A stretch of 64,000 nucleotides of DNA from CAYQMF01 sp964418595 (GTDB lineage: Bacteria > Planctomycetota > UBA1135 > UBA2386): the NCBI GenBank assembly GCA_964418595.1, contig CAYQMF010000016.1, positions 1 through 64,000 on the forward strand, in the 5' to 3' direction. The position numbers were made by a program, and so were the translations under genes. Positions within the stretch are counted from its first letter, which is position 1. Every line of letters starts with the position of its first letter. The notes below the pieces were generated by a model that saw only the letters and a list, made by a program, of their open reading frames with translations, did not search any database and was not told the origin of the DNA. Positions 8,854-18,053 of this stretch are shown here, in pieces.

Positions 8854-8962
8854 CGCCAAGATGCAGGAGCGCGGCGTGCCGGACCAACTGCACGTCGTCA
8901 GCGGCGTCGCGCGCCAGAACCGCTCGATGGTCGTCGAGGCCGCGGCGAAGTCGGACGGCTGA
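8854..8962 (+). repeat. 109-bp direct repeat, right copy (gene 3'-end fragment)
   Basis: A second copy of the last 109 bases of the beta-helix gene, in the same orientation, detached from the gene body and ending with the same stop. It ends 16 bases before the 3' end of the GH20 gene. One substitution separates it from 6351-6459, so the duplication is recent or maintained by gene conversion. It does not encode a separate protein with a credible start. Confidence 0.95.
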
Positions 8963-8977
8963 GGCGCTGCTCCCGCG

Positions 8978-11047
8978 TCACCGCACCTCGACTTCCGTCA
9001 GCCGGCACATCGAGCCGGGGAAGCGGGTGTTGCCGTGCGACGTGATCTGCACGTAGCGCGCGCGGCGAGGTGCGAACCGGTGCACGTCGCCGTCGGCGCT
9101 GCCCTTCTCGTCTTGCCGCGCGGCGCGGCGATCGGCGACCTGCTCGAAGCTCACGCCGTCGGGTGACGTCGCGAGCACGTAGCGCTCGCGGTCGGGCCCG
9201 CCGTGGAAGGCGAAGACCTTGATCTCGGCGATCTCTACCTCGGCCTGCAGGTCGATGGTGAAGGTCACCGGCGCCGGGTGGCGGAGACACTGCGCCATGC
9301 GCTCGCGGTTGCCGTCGGTGAGCAGGGCCGCGGGGTGGAGCGGGTCCTCGGCGGCGTCGGTGGTGACCGGCCTGCCGAGGGCCAGGTTGGTGGCGCCGTC
9401 GACGGGATCGATGCGACGCAACAGGACCGTGCGGCTGCGACCGACCTGCGCGCCGTCGGCGAACAGTCCGACCTGGAGGCGCGTCGTGGCAGTGATGCGC
9501 AGGCCGTCGGCCGGCGCCGGCACGAACGGTGCGTCGTCGATGGCGACGCGGATCTCGCCGGCGCGGTGCGCAGTGAGGCGCACGGTCGTCGCGTCGCGGA
9601 AGGCGTGCGCGAAGCTCACCCCCTGCAGGCCTTGGAACACGGTCGGAGTCACGTGCAGCGCACGGTCGAACGCGACGTGCACGGGAAAGAGCAGCGCGTC
9701 GAGGCGGGCATCGAGCGCGTCGAGCCGGCGCGTGAAGGCCGCGGCGTCGACCGTGGCGGTCGGGTTCCAGAGGCGCTCGGCCAACGCCGCCGAGCGCCGG
9801 CGCAACAGCGGGAGCGCGTTGCGACCGTGCCCTTCCCACCAGCAGAGAAACCCGCCGGCCACGTTGCGCGCGTCTTCGACGGCTGGTTCCTTGCCGCCGC
9901 GCTCGAAGTCGCGGAACAGCTCCGTCCGCCAGCCGAGCACGCGCGCGGGCGGCGCGTAGGTGAGGTTGTCGAGCGGGTAGTGCTCGACGACGTAGCAGGG
10001 GTCCCAGGTGCCGTTGAGGCAGCGATGGTGGGCGAGTTGCTCCGCGGCGGGTTGGTACGCGTTGGCCCAGATCATCACGAGCACGTCGGCGGGCACCTTG
10101 CCGCCGCGACCGAAGCCTTCCCAGATCAGCGTCTGGCGGCCGCGCGTGGCGAGGTGCGCGTGCATCCGGGTGATGAAGGTCGACAGCGCTTCGGTGCCGA
10201 CGCCGGACTCGTCGCAGCCGATGTGGATCGGGGCGTCTGGGAACACTTCGCAGATCTCGTCGAGCAGGGCGCGCAGGGCGTCCAGCGTGGTTTCGTCGTC
10301 GATGTCGAGGCGCCCGTCCTTGGCGCGGAAGGCCTCCGGATGGCCGCGGCGCAGGCGCGTCGAGTGGCCGGGCACGTCGAGTTCCGGAATCAGGACGACG
10401 CCGCGGTTTCTGGCGAACGCGACGAGGTCGGCGAGCTCGGCACGCGTGTACGGCGGGTGCCCGCTCGGGTTGTCGGCGCCGAGCTTGCGGAAGCGCTGCG
10501 ACGGGAACATGAAGTCCTGGTCGTCGGTGAGGTGCAGCTGGAGCTGCCGCAGCTTGTAGAAGCGGCAGAGCTGGATCTGCTGGCGGATCTCGTCGACGGT
10601 GTGGTGGCGACGCGCGACGTCGAGCATGAGCAGGCGCCACGGATACGCCGGCGCGTCGTCGATGGTGGCCTGCGGCAAGGTGCCCATCTCGTCGAGGAGC
10701 TGCAGGAGGGTCGCGGCACCGAAGGCCACGGCGGCAGGCGAAGCGCCGCTGACGGTGGCGGCCGCCTTGTCGATCACCACGCGGTAGGCCTCGCCCACGA
10801 GACCTGGCTCGAGGCGGAGCACGATGCGCCCTGCGTTCGGCGTGGTCGCCACCGACCCGACCAGCGCCGTCATGTCCTCCGCCAGCGCCGCGGCCGTCGC
10901 CGTGAGCGTCGCATCGGTGGCATCGACACCCGACACCGACAGGTGTGGGCCGGATCGGATCTCGCAGCGTTGCGGCGCCGGCACGAGGGCTTGGCCGGTG
11001 GCGGCGCCCGCAAGGGCGGAGAGCAAGGCGATGTCGGTCGGTCGCAT
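8978..11047 (-). CDS. Secreted glycoside hydrolase family 20 beta-N-acetylhexosaminidase
   Basis: 689 residues. A short hydrophobic N-terminus is followed by a GH20b domain (about residues 25-130), the GH20 TIM-barrel (about 135-440) and a C-terminal discoidin-like (F5/8 type C) domain opening with ATNLALGRPVTT. The catalytic Asp279-Glu280 pair is present in the family motif HIGCDES, as expected for substrate-assisted hydrolysis of terminal N-acetylglucosamine or N-acetylgalactosamine. The ATG at 11047 leaves a plausible leader; a longer frame to 11365 has low-complexity translation and overlaps the divergent pseudogene. Exported glycan degradation fits the neighbouring secreted proteins. Confidence 0.9.
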   Translation of the reverse strand: MRPTDIALLSALAGAATGQALVPAPQRCEIRSGPHLSVSGVDATDATLTATAAALAEDMTALVGSVATTPNAGRIVLRLEPGLVGEAYRVVIDKAAATVSGASPAAVAFGAATLLQLLDEMGTLPQATIDDAPAYPWRLLMLDVARRHHTVDEIRQQIQLCRFYKLRQLQLHLTDDQDFMFPSQRFRKLGADNPSGHPPYTRAELADLVAFARNRGVVLIPELDVPGHSTRLRRGHPEAFRAKDGRLDIDDETTLDALRALLDEICEVFPDAPIHIGCDESGVGTEALSTFITRMHAHLATRGRQTLIWEGFGRGGKVPADVLVMIWANAYQPAAEQLAHHRCLNGTWDPCYVVEHYPLDNLTYAPPARVLGWRTELFRDFERGGKEPAVEDARNVAGGFLCWWEGHGRNALPLLRRRSAALAERLWNPTATVDAAAFTRRLDALDARLDALLFPVHVAFDRALHVTPTVFQGLQGVSFAHAFRDATTVRLTAHRAGEIRVAIDDAPFVPAPADGLRITATTRLQVGLFADGAQVGRSRTVLLRRIDPVDGATNLALGRPVTTDAAEDPLHPAALLTDGNRERMAQCLRHPAPVTFTIDLQAEVEIAEIKVFAFHGGPDRERYVLATSPDGVSFEQVADRRAARQDEKGSADGDVHRFAPRRARYVQITSHGNTRFPGSMCRLTEVEVR

Positions 11048-11260
11048 CGAGGCTGTCGAGGGGTTCGGTGTCGGATCCACGCGTGGATGCGAGTGTGGGC
11101 AGCGAGGCCGCCCGCGTCGAGGTCGCGCTGGCATCGCGCCGAGCGCGTCGTCCGCCGTCGCCGCAGCGAAAGTGTTCTTGCCTCTGCGGGGCCGCATCTG
11201 CGCATCGATGCTGGCTGGGTCGTTCCTGCCATCTTTCTCCTCTCGGCTCTTCGACCCTCC

Positions 11261-11567
11261 ATGCACGCTCTTCTCATCGGCGCGGCGGCGCTCGTCGCCG
11301 TGGCCTCTGCTCTCCCCGCCCAGATTCGCAACGTCAGCCTGCTCGGCACCTTCAATCCGGGCCACAGCTCCAACGACTGCTGGGGGGTACTACGACCCGG
11401 CCACGGGCAAGGAGTACGCCCTCAAGGCCGTCCTCGCCGCGCCGGTGCCCAACGTGCCGTCGCTCGACAACGTGGTGCTGAACGCCCAGGGCTTCGTCTC
11501 CGACGTGGGCGGCCCGTTCGACATGTCGGCGAGCCAGGGGCTGGAGTTCACGCTCCATACCCGGTGA
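11261..11567 (+). pseudogene. Frameshifted, internally deleted mini-paralog of the choice-of-anchor B protein
   Basis: The first 41 codons encode a signal peptide and the start of the neighbouring choice-of-anchor B protein (AQIRNVSLLGTFNPG against AQIRNVQLLGTFDPG). After a six-G run at 11382-11387 the frame must shift by one base to continue with YYDPATGKEYALK, matching YVDVSTGKEYAVL. It then jumps straight to the paralog's C-terminal block (PVPNVPSLDNVVLNAQ to GGPFDMSASQGLEFTLH). With one G removed the product would be about 100 residues, lacking roughly 370 residues of the repeat domain. It looks like a decayed tandem copy; slippage or a base-calling error in the G-run is possible. Confidence 0.7.
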
Positions 11568-11635
11568 TCCCGAGCCAAGACAGCGTGCACGCCTGACCCT
11601 TCGGGCTAGACTGTGCAGGCCTGCCCGCCCCGTCG

Positions 11636-13054
11636 ATGCGCACCCTCGCCGCCGTCCTCACCCTCGCGGTCGCCGCCGTTGCCCCGGCGCAGATCCGCAA
11701 CGTCCAGTTGCTCGGGACCTTCGATCCCGGGGAGCCCAGCAGCGGTGTCTGGGGCTACGTCGACGTGTCGACGGGCAAGGAGTACGCCGTCTTGCTGTCG
11801 CTGTCGGGCACCCGGATCTTCGACTGCACCAGCGGCTCGCCGATCCAGCGGGCGTACTTCGCGGGCCCGGTCTCCAACTGGCGCGAGGCGCGCGCGTACG
11901 GCAACCACATCTACGTCGTGACCGAGGGCGGTGGGGGAATGCAGGTGATCGACATGACGTCGCCCGACACGCCGCAGTTGCTCGGCACCGCGACGACGTC
12001 GGGCTGGAACAACACGCACAACATCGGGGTCGACCTCGAGCGCGGGACGGTGTGGGCGTGCGGCACCAACATGGGGATGCTCGTCTTCGACGCGCGCGCC
12101 AACCCCGGCAACCCGCCACTGATCGCCACGCTCAATTCGCCCTACGTACACGACGTGCACGTCCAGGACGGGCTTGCGCACGTCTCCGACATCTTCGGCA
12201 ACCGCTACCAGATCTACGACGTGCGCAACCTGCCGGCGATCACGCTGGTCGGCCAGGCGCTGGCGCCGGGGCGGCGCTACTTCCACAACTCGTGGGCGAC
12301 GCGCGACAGCAGCTACAGCGTCGGCACCAACGAGACGAGCGGCGGGCCGCTGTCGGTGTGGGACATTCGCAACCCGGCGTTGCCGCTGCTCGCGGCACAG
12401 ATCCATCCGGCGCCGGCGACGGCGGCGATCCACAACGCGTACGTCCGGGATCGCGTCGTGCACATCGCCTACTACACGGAAGGCTACGTCGCGGTCGACA
12501 TCGCCAACCCGGCGCAGCCGGTGGTCGTGGGCCAGTACGACACGTACGCGGGCACCAGCACCGGGTTCAACGGCGCCTGGGGCTGCTTCCCGTTCCTGCC
12601 GTCGGGGCGCGTGTTCGTCAGCGACATCCCGACCGGGCTGTACGTGCTGCGTCCGTCGGCGTCGCTGGTCCGCTACGGCGCGGTGACCCCCGGCGGCAGC
12701 GGCCGGTCGCCGTCCGCCTTCGTCACGGGCTCGGCGTACCTCGGCAACCCGGCGTTCCGCTTCGACGCCGATCGGGCCGTGGCGAACTCTCCGGGGCTGC
12801 TCCTGATCAACGTGGCGCGCCTGAACCTCAACATCGCTGGCCTGCAGCTCAACGTCGATCCGTTCAGCGCCTCGGCCGTGCTCGTGGCGGTGGCCACCGA
12901 CGGCAACGGCAAGATCTCGGTGCCGGCCCCGGTGCCCAACGTGCCGCAGATGGCGGGGAGCGTGCTCGACGCGCAGTTCTTCGTGTTCGACCCGGGTGGT
13001 CCGTTCTCGATGTCGGCGAGCCAGGGCATCGAGATCACGTTGTTCGCGCAGTGA
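11636..13054 (+). CDS. Secreted choice-of-anchor B family (LVIVD-repeat) protein
   Basis: 472 residues with a signal peptide cleaved near APAQ (about residue 19). The body is a series of beta-propeller-like repeats of the LVIVD/choice-of-anchor B type, with recurring patterns such as VTEGGGGMQVIDMTSPDTPQ, QIYDVRNLPAITLVG, SVWDIRNPALPLLA and VAVDIANPAQPVVVGQYD. The C-terminal 120 residues form a separate beta domain ending in GGPFSMSASQGIEITLF, shared with the broken paralog at 11261. Members are extracellular proteins of unknown role. There is no membrane anchor after the signal peptide, so release or surface retention through the C-terminal domain is inferred. Confidence 0.85.
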   Translation: MRTLAAVLTLAVAAVAPAQIRNVQLLGTFDPGEPSSGVWGYVDVSTGKEYAVLLSLSGTRIFDCTSGSPIQRAYFAGPVSNWREARAYGNHIYVVTEGGGGMQVIDMTSPDTPQLLGTATTSGWNNTHNIGVDLERGTVWACGTNMGMLVFDARANPGNPPLIATLNSPYVHDVHVQDGLAHVSDIFGNRYQIYDVRNLPAITLVGQALAPGRRYFHNSWATRDSSYSVGTNETSGGPLSVWDIRNPALPLLAAQIHPAPATAAIHNAYVRDRVVHIAYYTEGYVAVDIANPAQPVVVGQYDTYAGTSTGFNGAWGCFPFLPSGRVFVSDIPTGLYVLRPSASLVRYGAVTPGGSGRSPSAFVTGSAYLGNPAFRFDADRAVANSPGLLLINVARLNLNIAGLQLNVDPFSASAVLVAVATDGNGKISVPAPVPNVPQMAGSVLDAQFFVFDPGGPFSMSASQGIEITLFAQ

Positions 13055-13094
13055 GCGGCGCGCCGGCCGTGGCGCTGCCGTAGCATCCGCGCGC

Positions 13095-14714
13095 GTGCGC
13101 GTCCCCGGGGTGCTGATCATCGTGCTCGTCGTCGTCGCCGCGACGTTCGCGGCGGCGTCGGGCGGCGACCTCGTCTACGACGACCTCACGCTGATCGCGC
13201 GCAACCCGGTGGTGCTCGGTCGGTTAGATCCGGCGGGGATCTTCGGCAGCAAGCTCTGGGGCGAGGACTTCCCCTACTGGCGGCCGCTCACCCAGCTCGC
13301 CCTGTGGGTGGGGTGGCACGCCCGCGGCGCGGCCGGCATCCACGTCCTCTCGCTGCTGATCCACCTGGGTGCCGTGGCCACTGTGTTCGCCATCGTCCGC
13401 CGCCTCGGTGCGACCACAGGGATGGCGGCGGCCGCGGCCCTCCTGTTCGGCGTGCATCCCGCGCAGGTCGAGAGCGTGGCGTGGTGCTCCGCGATCAACG
13501 ACCCGCTGTGGGGGCTGCTCGGGCTCCTGACGGTGCAGGCGTCGCTGCGCGCGACCGACGCGCGCCTGCCGCTCTGCGCGCATCTGTTCTTCGCACTCGC
13601 GCTGCTGGTGAAGGAGACCGCTCTCGTCATCCCGATCCTCGTCTGGGCGACGGCGCTGGTGCGCCGGCGTGCGGCCGACGGCGTGCTCCCCGCGTGGCGG
13701 GCCTTCCTCCCCATGGCCGGCGTCGTGGTCGCGTGGCTCGCCTGCCGCATGCTCGTGTTCGGTGACCTGCGCGCGGGCTTCGACCGCAGCCCGGTCGAGC
13801 TGGGCCTGCCACCCGCGCGCATGGTGTCCCTCCGCGTCGAACTTCTGGGTCGGTTCCTGGGCGTGCTGGCGTGGCCCTTCGCACCGGACGCCTTCCGACC
13901 CGTGGCGCGCGAGCTGGCCGTCCTCGACGTGGCCTTCCTCGTTCCGGCTGCGCTGGTCTTGTTGGCGTTCGTGTGGCTCGCGACCGCCTGGCGTCGGCGC
14001 GCGCTGCTGCCCGCGGCAGGCCTGGCCGTTGGGTTGCTCAGCCTGCTGCCCGGCCTGGCCGCGCCGCACGCGCTCAACGAGTACCCGGTCTCCGACCGGT
14101 ACCTGTACGTGACCGTCGCCGGAGTCTGCGTCGCGGCCGCCGCGGAGCTGTGGCGTTGGCGGATCGGCCGCATCACCGTGCTGGGGCTCGCTGTGGCGTT
14201 CGCGGTGGGCAGCGCGCTGCGCGTGCCGGTGTGGGCCTCGCAGACGGTGTTCTTCGACGCGCACGTGGCGCAGCACCCCGACAACCCGCGGTTGCTGTAC
14301 GCGCAGGCGAGTCCGCGCCTCGAACGGTACATGCGGCTCGACGACGGCGCCGATCTCGCCGCGGCCGAGGCGACCTTCGCGCGCGCGCTGAACTTCGTGG
14401 CGGGCCCGCGCTACGGCGGGGAGCACGCGCGCGCGCGGCTCGAGGCCGACATCCGCCTGGGGCTCGCGTGGTGCGCGTTCGCCCGCGAGGTGAAGGCCCC
14501 GCGTCCCGACTTCGCGCGGGTGGCCGCGCTCTTCGGCGCGCTGCTCGACGAGCACGAGACCCTGGCGGAGGCACACATCGGGCTCGGCTCGTGTCTCGCC
14601 AACCTCGGCCGGTACGAGGCCGCGGAGCGCCACCTGCTGCGCGCGCTCGAGATCGATCCGACGCGCACGGAGGCGAGCCACAACCTCGAGCTGCTGCGCC
14701 AGCGTCGGCGCTGA
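13095..14714 (+). CDS. TMTC-like GT-C glycosyltransferase with TPR tail
   Basis: 539 residues from a GTG start. It has about 10-12 transmembrane helices, the first at residues 5-22. The first extracytoplasmic loop carries an Asp pair (Asp29-Asp30 in DLVYDDLTLIARN), and HPAQVESVAW follows. Both are hallmarks of TMTC/PMT-type lipid-linked-sugar O-glycosyltransferases. The C-terminal 170 residues contain TPR-like repeats, the clearest being LGSCLANLGRYEAAERHLLRALEIDP. Its likely role is mannosyl transfer to exported proteins or glycolipids at the membrane; donor and acceptor are not readable. The open frame extends upstream into the preceding gene, so the start was set at the codon immediately before TM1. 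Confidence 0.8.
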   Translation: MRVPGVLIIVLVVVAATFAAASGGDLVYDDLTLIARNPVVLGRLDPAGIFGSKLWGEDFPYWRPLTQLALWVGWHARGAAGIHVLSLLIHLGAVATVFAIVRRLGATTGMAAAAALLFGVHPAQVESVAWCSAINDPLWGLLGLLTVQASLRATDARLPLCAHLFFALALLVKETALVIPILVWATALVRRRAADGVLPAWRAFLPMAGVVVAWLACRMLVFGDLRAGFDRSPVELGLPPARMVSLRVELLGRFLGVLAWPFAPDAFRPVARELAVLDVAFLVPAALVLLAFVWLATAWRRRALLPAAGLAVGLLSLLPGLAAPHALNEYPVSDRYLYVTVAGVCVAAAAELWRWRIGRITVLGLAVAFAVGSALRVPVWASQTVFFDAHVAQHPDNPRLLYAQASPRLERYMRLDDGADLAAAEATFARALNFVAGPRYGGEHARARLEADIRLGLAWCAFAREVKAPRPDFARVAALFGALLDEHETLAEAHIGLGSCLANLGRYEAAERHLLRALEIDPTRTEASHNLELLRQRRR

Positions 14715-14718
14715 GCCT

Positions 14719-15744
14719 TCACCCGCCGCGGGTGTGCATCTCGAGGTGCGGCGCGGTGCGCAGCTCGGCCACATCGGCCAGCGGCTTGCGGGCGTCGTGC
14801 AGGCCGAGGCGCTCCTCGGCGCCTCGGTCGCGGCGCACCCGCCACGCGCGCTCGAGGAGTGCTCCGAGTTCGGCCGCCGAGGCACCGGCGCGCAGGGGGG
14901 TGCGCAGGTCGAGACCCTGGCGTGCGTAGAGGCACGTGAAGAAGGTGCCGTCGGCGGTGAGCCGGGCGCGATCGCACGCGCGGCAGAACGGCTCCGTGGT
15001 GCTCGCGATGATGCCGAAGCGCGTGCCGTCGGCGAGGCGATGCCCCTCCGCGGGCGCCGCGCCGCGCGGCGTCGGGTCTGCGGTGATCGGGCCGAGGCGC
15101 GCCTGCAGCCGGGCGCGGATCTCGGCGGCCGGCATGACCGCCGCGCTGGTCCACTGGGTCGCGCCGCCGACGTCCATGTACTCGATGAAGCGCACCTCGA
15201 TGTCGCGCTCGCGACCGAAGGCCAGCAGGTCGGGCAGCTCGTCGTCGTTGAAGCCGCGCAGGACGACGACGTTCAGCTTCACGCTCGCGAAACCCGCGGC
15301 GCGCGCCGCATCGATGCCGGCGAGGACACGGGCGTGGTCGTTCCGGCGGGTGAGCGCCACGAAGCGCGCCGGCTGGAGCGTGTCGAGGCTCACCGTCACG
15401 CGCTGCAGCCCGGCGGCGCGCAGCGACGGGGCGTGTTCCTGCAGCAGCACGCCGTTGGTGGTGAGCGCGAGGTCGCGGAGCGCGGGTCGGCTCGCGAGCT
15501 GCCGCACCAGCACGTCGAGATCCTGGCGCACGAGTGGCTCCCCGCCGGTGAGGCGGATCTTGTCGACGCCCCGCGGCGTGAACGCGTCGACCAGGCGCGC
15601 GACCTCCTCGAAGTCGAGGATGTCGCGGCGGGGCAGCCAGACGTAGTGCTCCTCCGGCATGCAGTAGGAGCAGCGCAGGTTGCACCGATCGGTGACCGAG
15701 ATGCGCAGGTTGCGCAGCGGTCGCTGGAACGCGTCGAGGATCAC
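14719..15744 (-). CDS. moaA: GTP 3',8-cyclase MoaA
   Basis: 341 residues from a GTG start. It is a radical-SAM enzyme that converts GTP to 3',8-cyclo-GTP in the first step of molybdenum cofactor synthesis. The N-terminal cluster motif is CNLRCSYC (Cys21, Cys25, Cys28). The SAM-binding GGEP follows in RLTGGEPLVR, and the C-terminal cluster region reads FCRACDRARLTADGTFFTC. The GTG at 15744 gives the canonical family opening (ILDAFQRPLRNLRISVTDRC); an ATG at 15798 would add 18 atypical residues. The protein ends without the usual strict GG but with HTRGG, compatible with family variation. No other moa gene is adjacent. It converges on the TMTC-like gene, four bases apart. Confidence 0.95.
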   Translation of the reverse strand: MILDAFQRPLRNLRISVTDRCNLRCSYCMPEEHYVWLPRRDILDFEEVARLVDAFTPRGVDKIRLTGGEPLVRQDLDVLVRQLASRPALRDLALTTNGVLLQEHAPSLRAAGLQRVTVSLDTLQPARFVALTRRNDHARVLAGIDAARAAGFASVKLNVVVLRGFNDDELPDLLAFGRERDIEVRFIEYMDVGGATQWTSAAVMPAAEIRARLQARLGPITADPTPRGAAPAEGHRLADGTRFGIIASTTEPFCRACDRARLTADGTFFTCLYARQGLDLRTPLRAGASAAELGALLERAWRVRRDRGAEERLGLHDARKPLADVAELRTAPHLEMHTRGG

Positions 15745-15873
15745 GGGGAGGGGGGACTGTAGCGCGGGCGCGCCACCATCGCGGCCACGCCAAGGCAAAC
15801 TCCGATCGCTGCCTCGATGACTTCGGCCTCCACCCTGGATGCGCGGCGGGACGAAATGCAGGATTGATACAGC

Positions 15874-15899
15874 CCCAGGCGCCCGAGGGCGTGCCTGGG
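15874..15899. promoter_or_regulatory. Hairpin upstream of the PSCyt operon
   Basis: A seven-base outer stem (15874-15880 with 15893-15899) encloses a four-base inner GCCC/GGGC stem. It lies 65 bases before the DUF1549 gene in an otherwise featureless gap. It could be a leader structure or the end of transcription from upstream; no T-tract is present. Confidence 0.3.
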
Positions 15900-15964
15900 A
15901 CCGTTAGATGGCGGTCGCCTGCGGGTCGCCGCAGGCTTCGTCGTCCCGAGCAAGAGTACACGCG

Positions 15965-18046
15965 ATGCGAACGAATCTACGCCCCGTCGTGGCCCTGTTG
16001 TTGGTCGTCGGTCTCGGTGCCCAGAGCCGGTTCGATCCGGCAGCCGCCGCGCGCGAGGTCGATCGGCTGGTGGAACAGAACCTCGCCGCGAAGCAGCAGA
16101 AGCCCAACCCGATCGTCGATGACGCGACCTTCGTGCGCCGCGCCTACCTCGGCATCGTCGGGCGGATCCCCACCGGCGCGGAGACGGACGCCTTCCTCCG
16201 CGAGGGCGGCTCGAACAAGCGCAACGCCCTCGTCGATCGCCTGATCGTGTCGCCCGGCCACACGAGCCACTCCTTCAACTGGTGGGCCGACCTGCTGCGC
16301 GTGCGCACCCGCCTGAACCGCCAGGTGTCGGGCGAGCCGTACGCGCATTGGATCAAGGAATGCATCGAGCAGAACAAGCCCTACGACGCGATGGTGCGCG
16401 AGATGCTGGCGGCGGAGGGTCCCGCCTACGCGCGCGGCAACGGCGCCACCGGCTACCACCTCCGCGACCTCGCGATGCCGGAGGACGACATGTCGAACAC
16501 GATGCGGTTGTTCCTGGGCACGCGCCTCGAGTGCGCGCAGTGCCACAACCACCCGTTCGACAAGTGGAAGCAGAAGGAGTTCTACGAGCTGGTCGCCTTC
16601 AACGGCGGCATGCAGTACCGCAGCAACTTCGAGCAGTCGAATGCCGCGGGCTCGCTGCGCGAGATCGGGCGCGAGATGGTGGCGAAGCACGGCCAGCAGG
16701 CCCAGCAGGCGATGCGGCAGATGACGCTCGCCGCGACCTTGGGGCTGGCCGGCAGCGGCACGGGGCTGACTCGCCTGCCGCAGGACTACCAGTACAAGGA
16801 CGCCAAGGGCGGCCAGCCGGTCGCGGCGCGCGCGCCGTTCGGACCCGCCGCCGACCTCCAGGTGCCGGCGCCGGTGGCCGGCCAGCGCCAGGCCCGGCAG
16901 CCGCGGGGCAACCGCAACGCGCCGGTCGGTCGGCCGATCGACTCGCGCAGCGCCTTCGGCAAGTGGCTGACCGGCCCGGAGAACCCGCGCTTCGCGACGG
17001 TGATCGTCAACCGGGTGTGGAAGCGCACCTTCGGGCGCGCGCTCATCGAGCCCCTCGACGATCTGCGCGACGACACCGTGGCGAGCAATCCGGAGCTGCA
17101 GCGCTACCTCGACAAGCTGATCGTCGAGCTGGGCTACGACTTGCGCGAGTTCGAGCGGGTCCTCCTGCGCACGCGCCTGTTCCAGCGCGAGGTGACCGGC
17201 ACGGATCCGGGCGACGACCACGCGTTCGCGGGACCGGTGCTGCGCCGCATGACCGGCGAGCAGGTGTGGGACTCGCTCCTGACCCTCGTGGTCCCCGACC
17301 TCGACGGCACGCTGCGGCCCGCGGGGGCCAGGGCGGAAGAGGTCTACGCCTCCTACGAGCGGTTGACGAACAGCACGACCGAGCAGCTCAAGGCGATGGT
17401 CGAGACCGCGCTCCTGCGCTACACGGATCCCGCCAGGTTCCGCGAGATGCAGCGGCAACGCGCGGCGGAGCAGATGAGCATGATGGCCGCCGCCGATGCC
17501 AACCCGCAGGTCGACGGCGACAAGCAGCGGCAGGCGCGCCCGCTCCTGCGCGAACTGGCGCGCGCTCGCCAGCGCAAGGACGAGGCCGCCGTGGCGAAGG
17601 TCACCGCGCAGCTCCGCCAGCTCGGCGTGCCGCTGCCCGGGGAGCAGATGCGGCGGCAGCAGCCCAACCAGAGTCTGGCGCGCGCGTCCGACCAGCCGTC
17701 GCCGGCGCCCAACGGCCACCTCCTGCGCGAGTTCGGCCAGTCCGAGCGCGAGACGATCGACGCCGGCCACACCGCCGCGAGCGTGCCGCAGGTGCTGACC
17801 CTGCTCAACGGCTTCGTCGAGCAGCGCATCCTCGACAACCGCGGCGCGGAGCTGCGCCGCGCCATCGACGGCCAGAAGGACGCCGCCGGCAAGATCGAGG
17901 CCGTGTACCTGGGCACCCTCGCCCGCAAGCCGACCTCGGCCGAGGCGAGCGCCTGGCGTGCCGCGCTCACTGCCGAGGGCGAGGCCGGCCTGCGCGACCT
18001 CGTGTGGGTGATCCTCAACAGCCACGAGTTCCGTTTCATCCGCTGA
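15965..18046 (+). CDS. DUF1549/DUF1553 (PSCyt2-type) secreted protein
   Basis: 693 residues with a signal peptide (residues 1-18). The DUF1549 domain covers about residues 25-230 and contains the family Cys-His signature CAQCHNHPFDKWKQKEFY, which resembles a heme c site. The DUF1553 domain (about 320-640) shows SAFGKWLTGPENPRFATVIVNRVWKRTFGRALIEP. This pair is characteristic of planctomycetes and Verrucomicrobia and is usually followed by DUF1501, as here. The function is unproven; a periplasmic redox or polysaccharide-related role is generally assumed. The next gene starts seven bases after this stop, indicating one operon. The ATG at 15965 gives a clean signal peptide. Confidence 0.93.
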   Translation: MRTNLRPVVALLLVVGLGAQSRFDPAAAAREVDRLVEQNLAAKQQKPNPIVDDATFVRRAYLGIVGRIPTGAETDAFLREGGSNKRNALVDRLIVSPGHTSHSFNWWADLLRVRTRLNRQVSGEPYAHWIKECIEQNKPYDAMVREMLAAEGPAYARGNGATGYHLRDLAMPEDDMSNTMRLFLGTRLECAQCHNHPFDKWKQKEFYELVAFNGGMQYRSNFEQSNAAGSLREIGREMVAKHGQQAQQAMRQMTLAATLGLAGSGTGLTRLPQDYQYKDAKGGQPVAARAPFGPAADLQVPAPVAGQRQARQPRGNRNAPVGRPIDSRSAFGKWLTGPENPRFATVIVNRVWKRTFGRALIEPLDDLRDDTVASNPELQRYLDKLIVELGYDLREFERVLLRTRLFQREVTGTDPGDDHAFAGPVLRRMTGEQVWDSLLTLVVPDLDGTLRPAGARAEEVYASYERLTNSTTEQLKAMVETALLRYTDPARFREMQRQRAAEQMSMMAAADANPQVDGDKQRQARPLLRELARARQRKDEAAVAKVTAQLRQLGVPLPGEQMRRQQPNQSLARASDQPSPAPNGHLLREFGQSERETIDAGHTAASVPQVLTLLNGFVEQRILDNRGAELRRAIDGQKDAAGKIEAVYLGTLARKPTSAEASAWRAALTAEGEAGLRDLVWVILNSHEFRFIR

Positions 18047-18053
18047 GCCAGCC

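Noticed and set aside
6351..8962. Attachment sites of an integrative element
   Set aside because: The repeats resemble 3'-end regeneration, but there is no integrase or tRNA, and 109 bp with one mismatch does not by itself prove site-specific integration. Reported as a finding, not as att sites.
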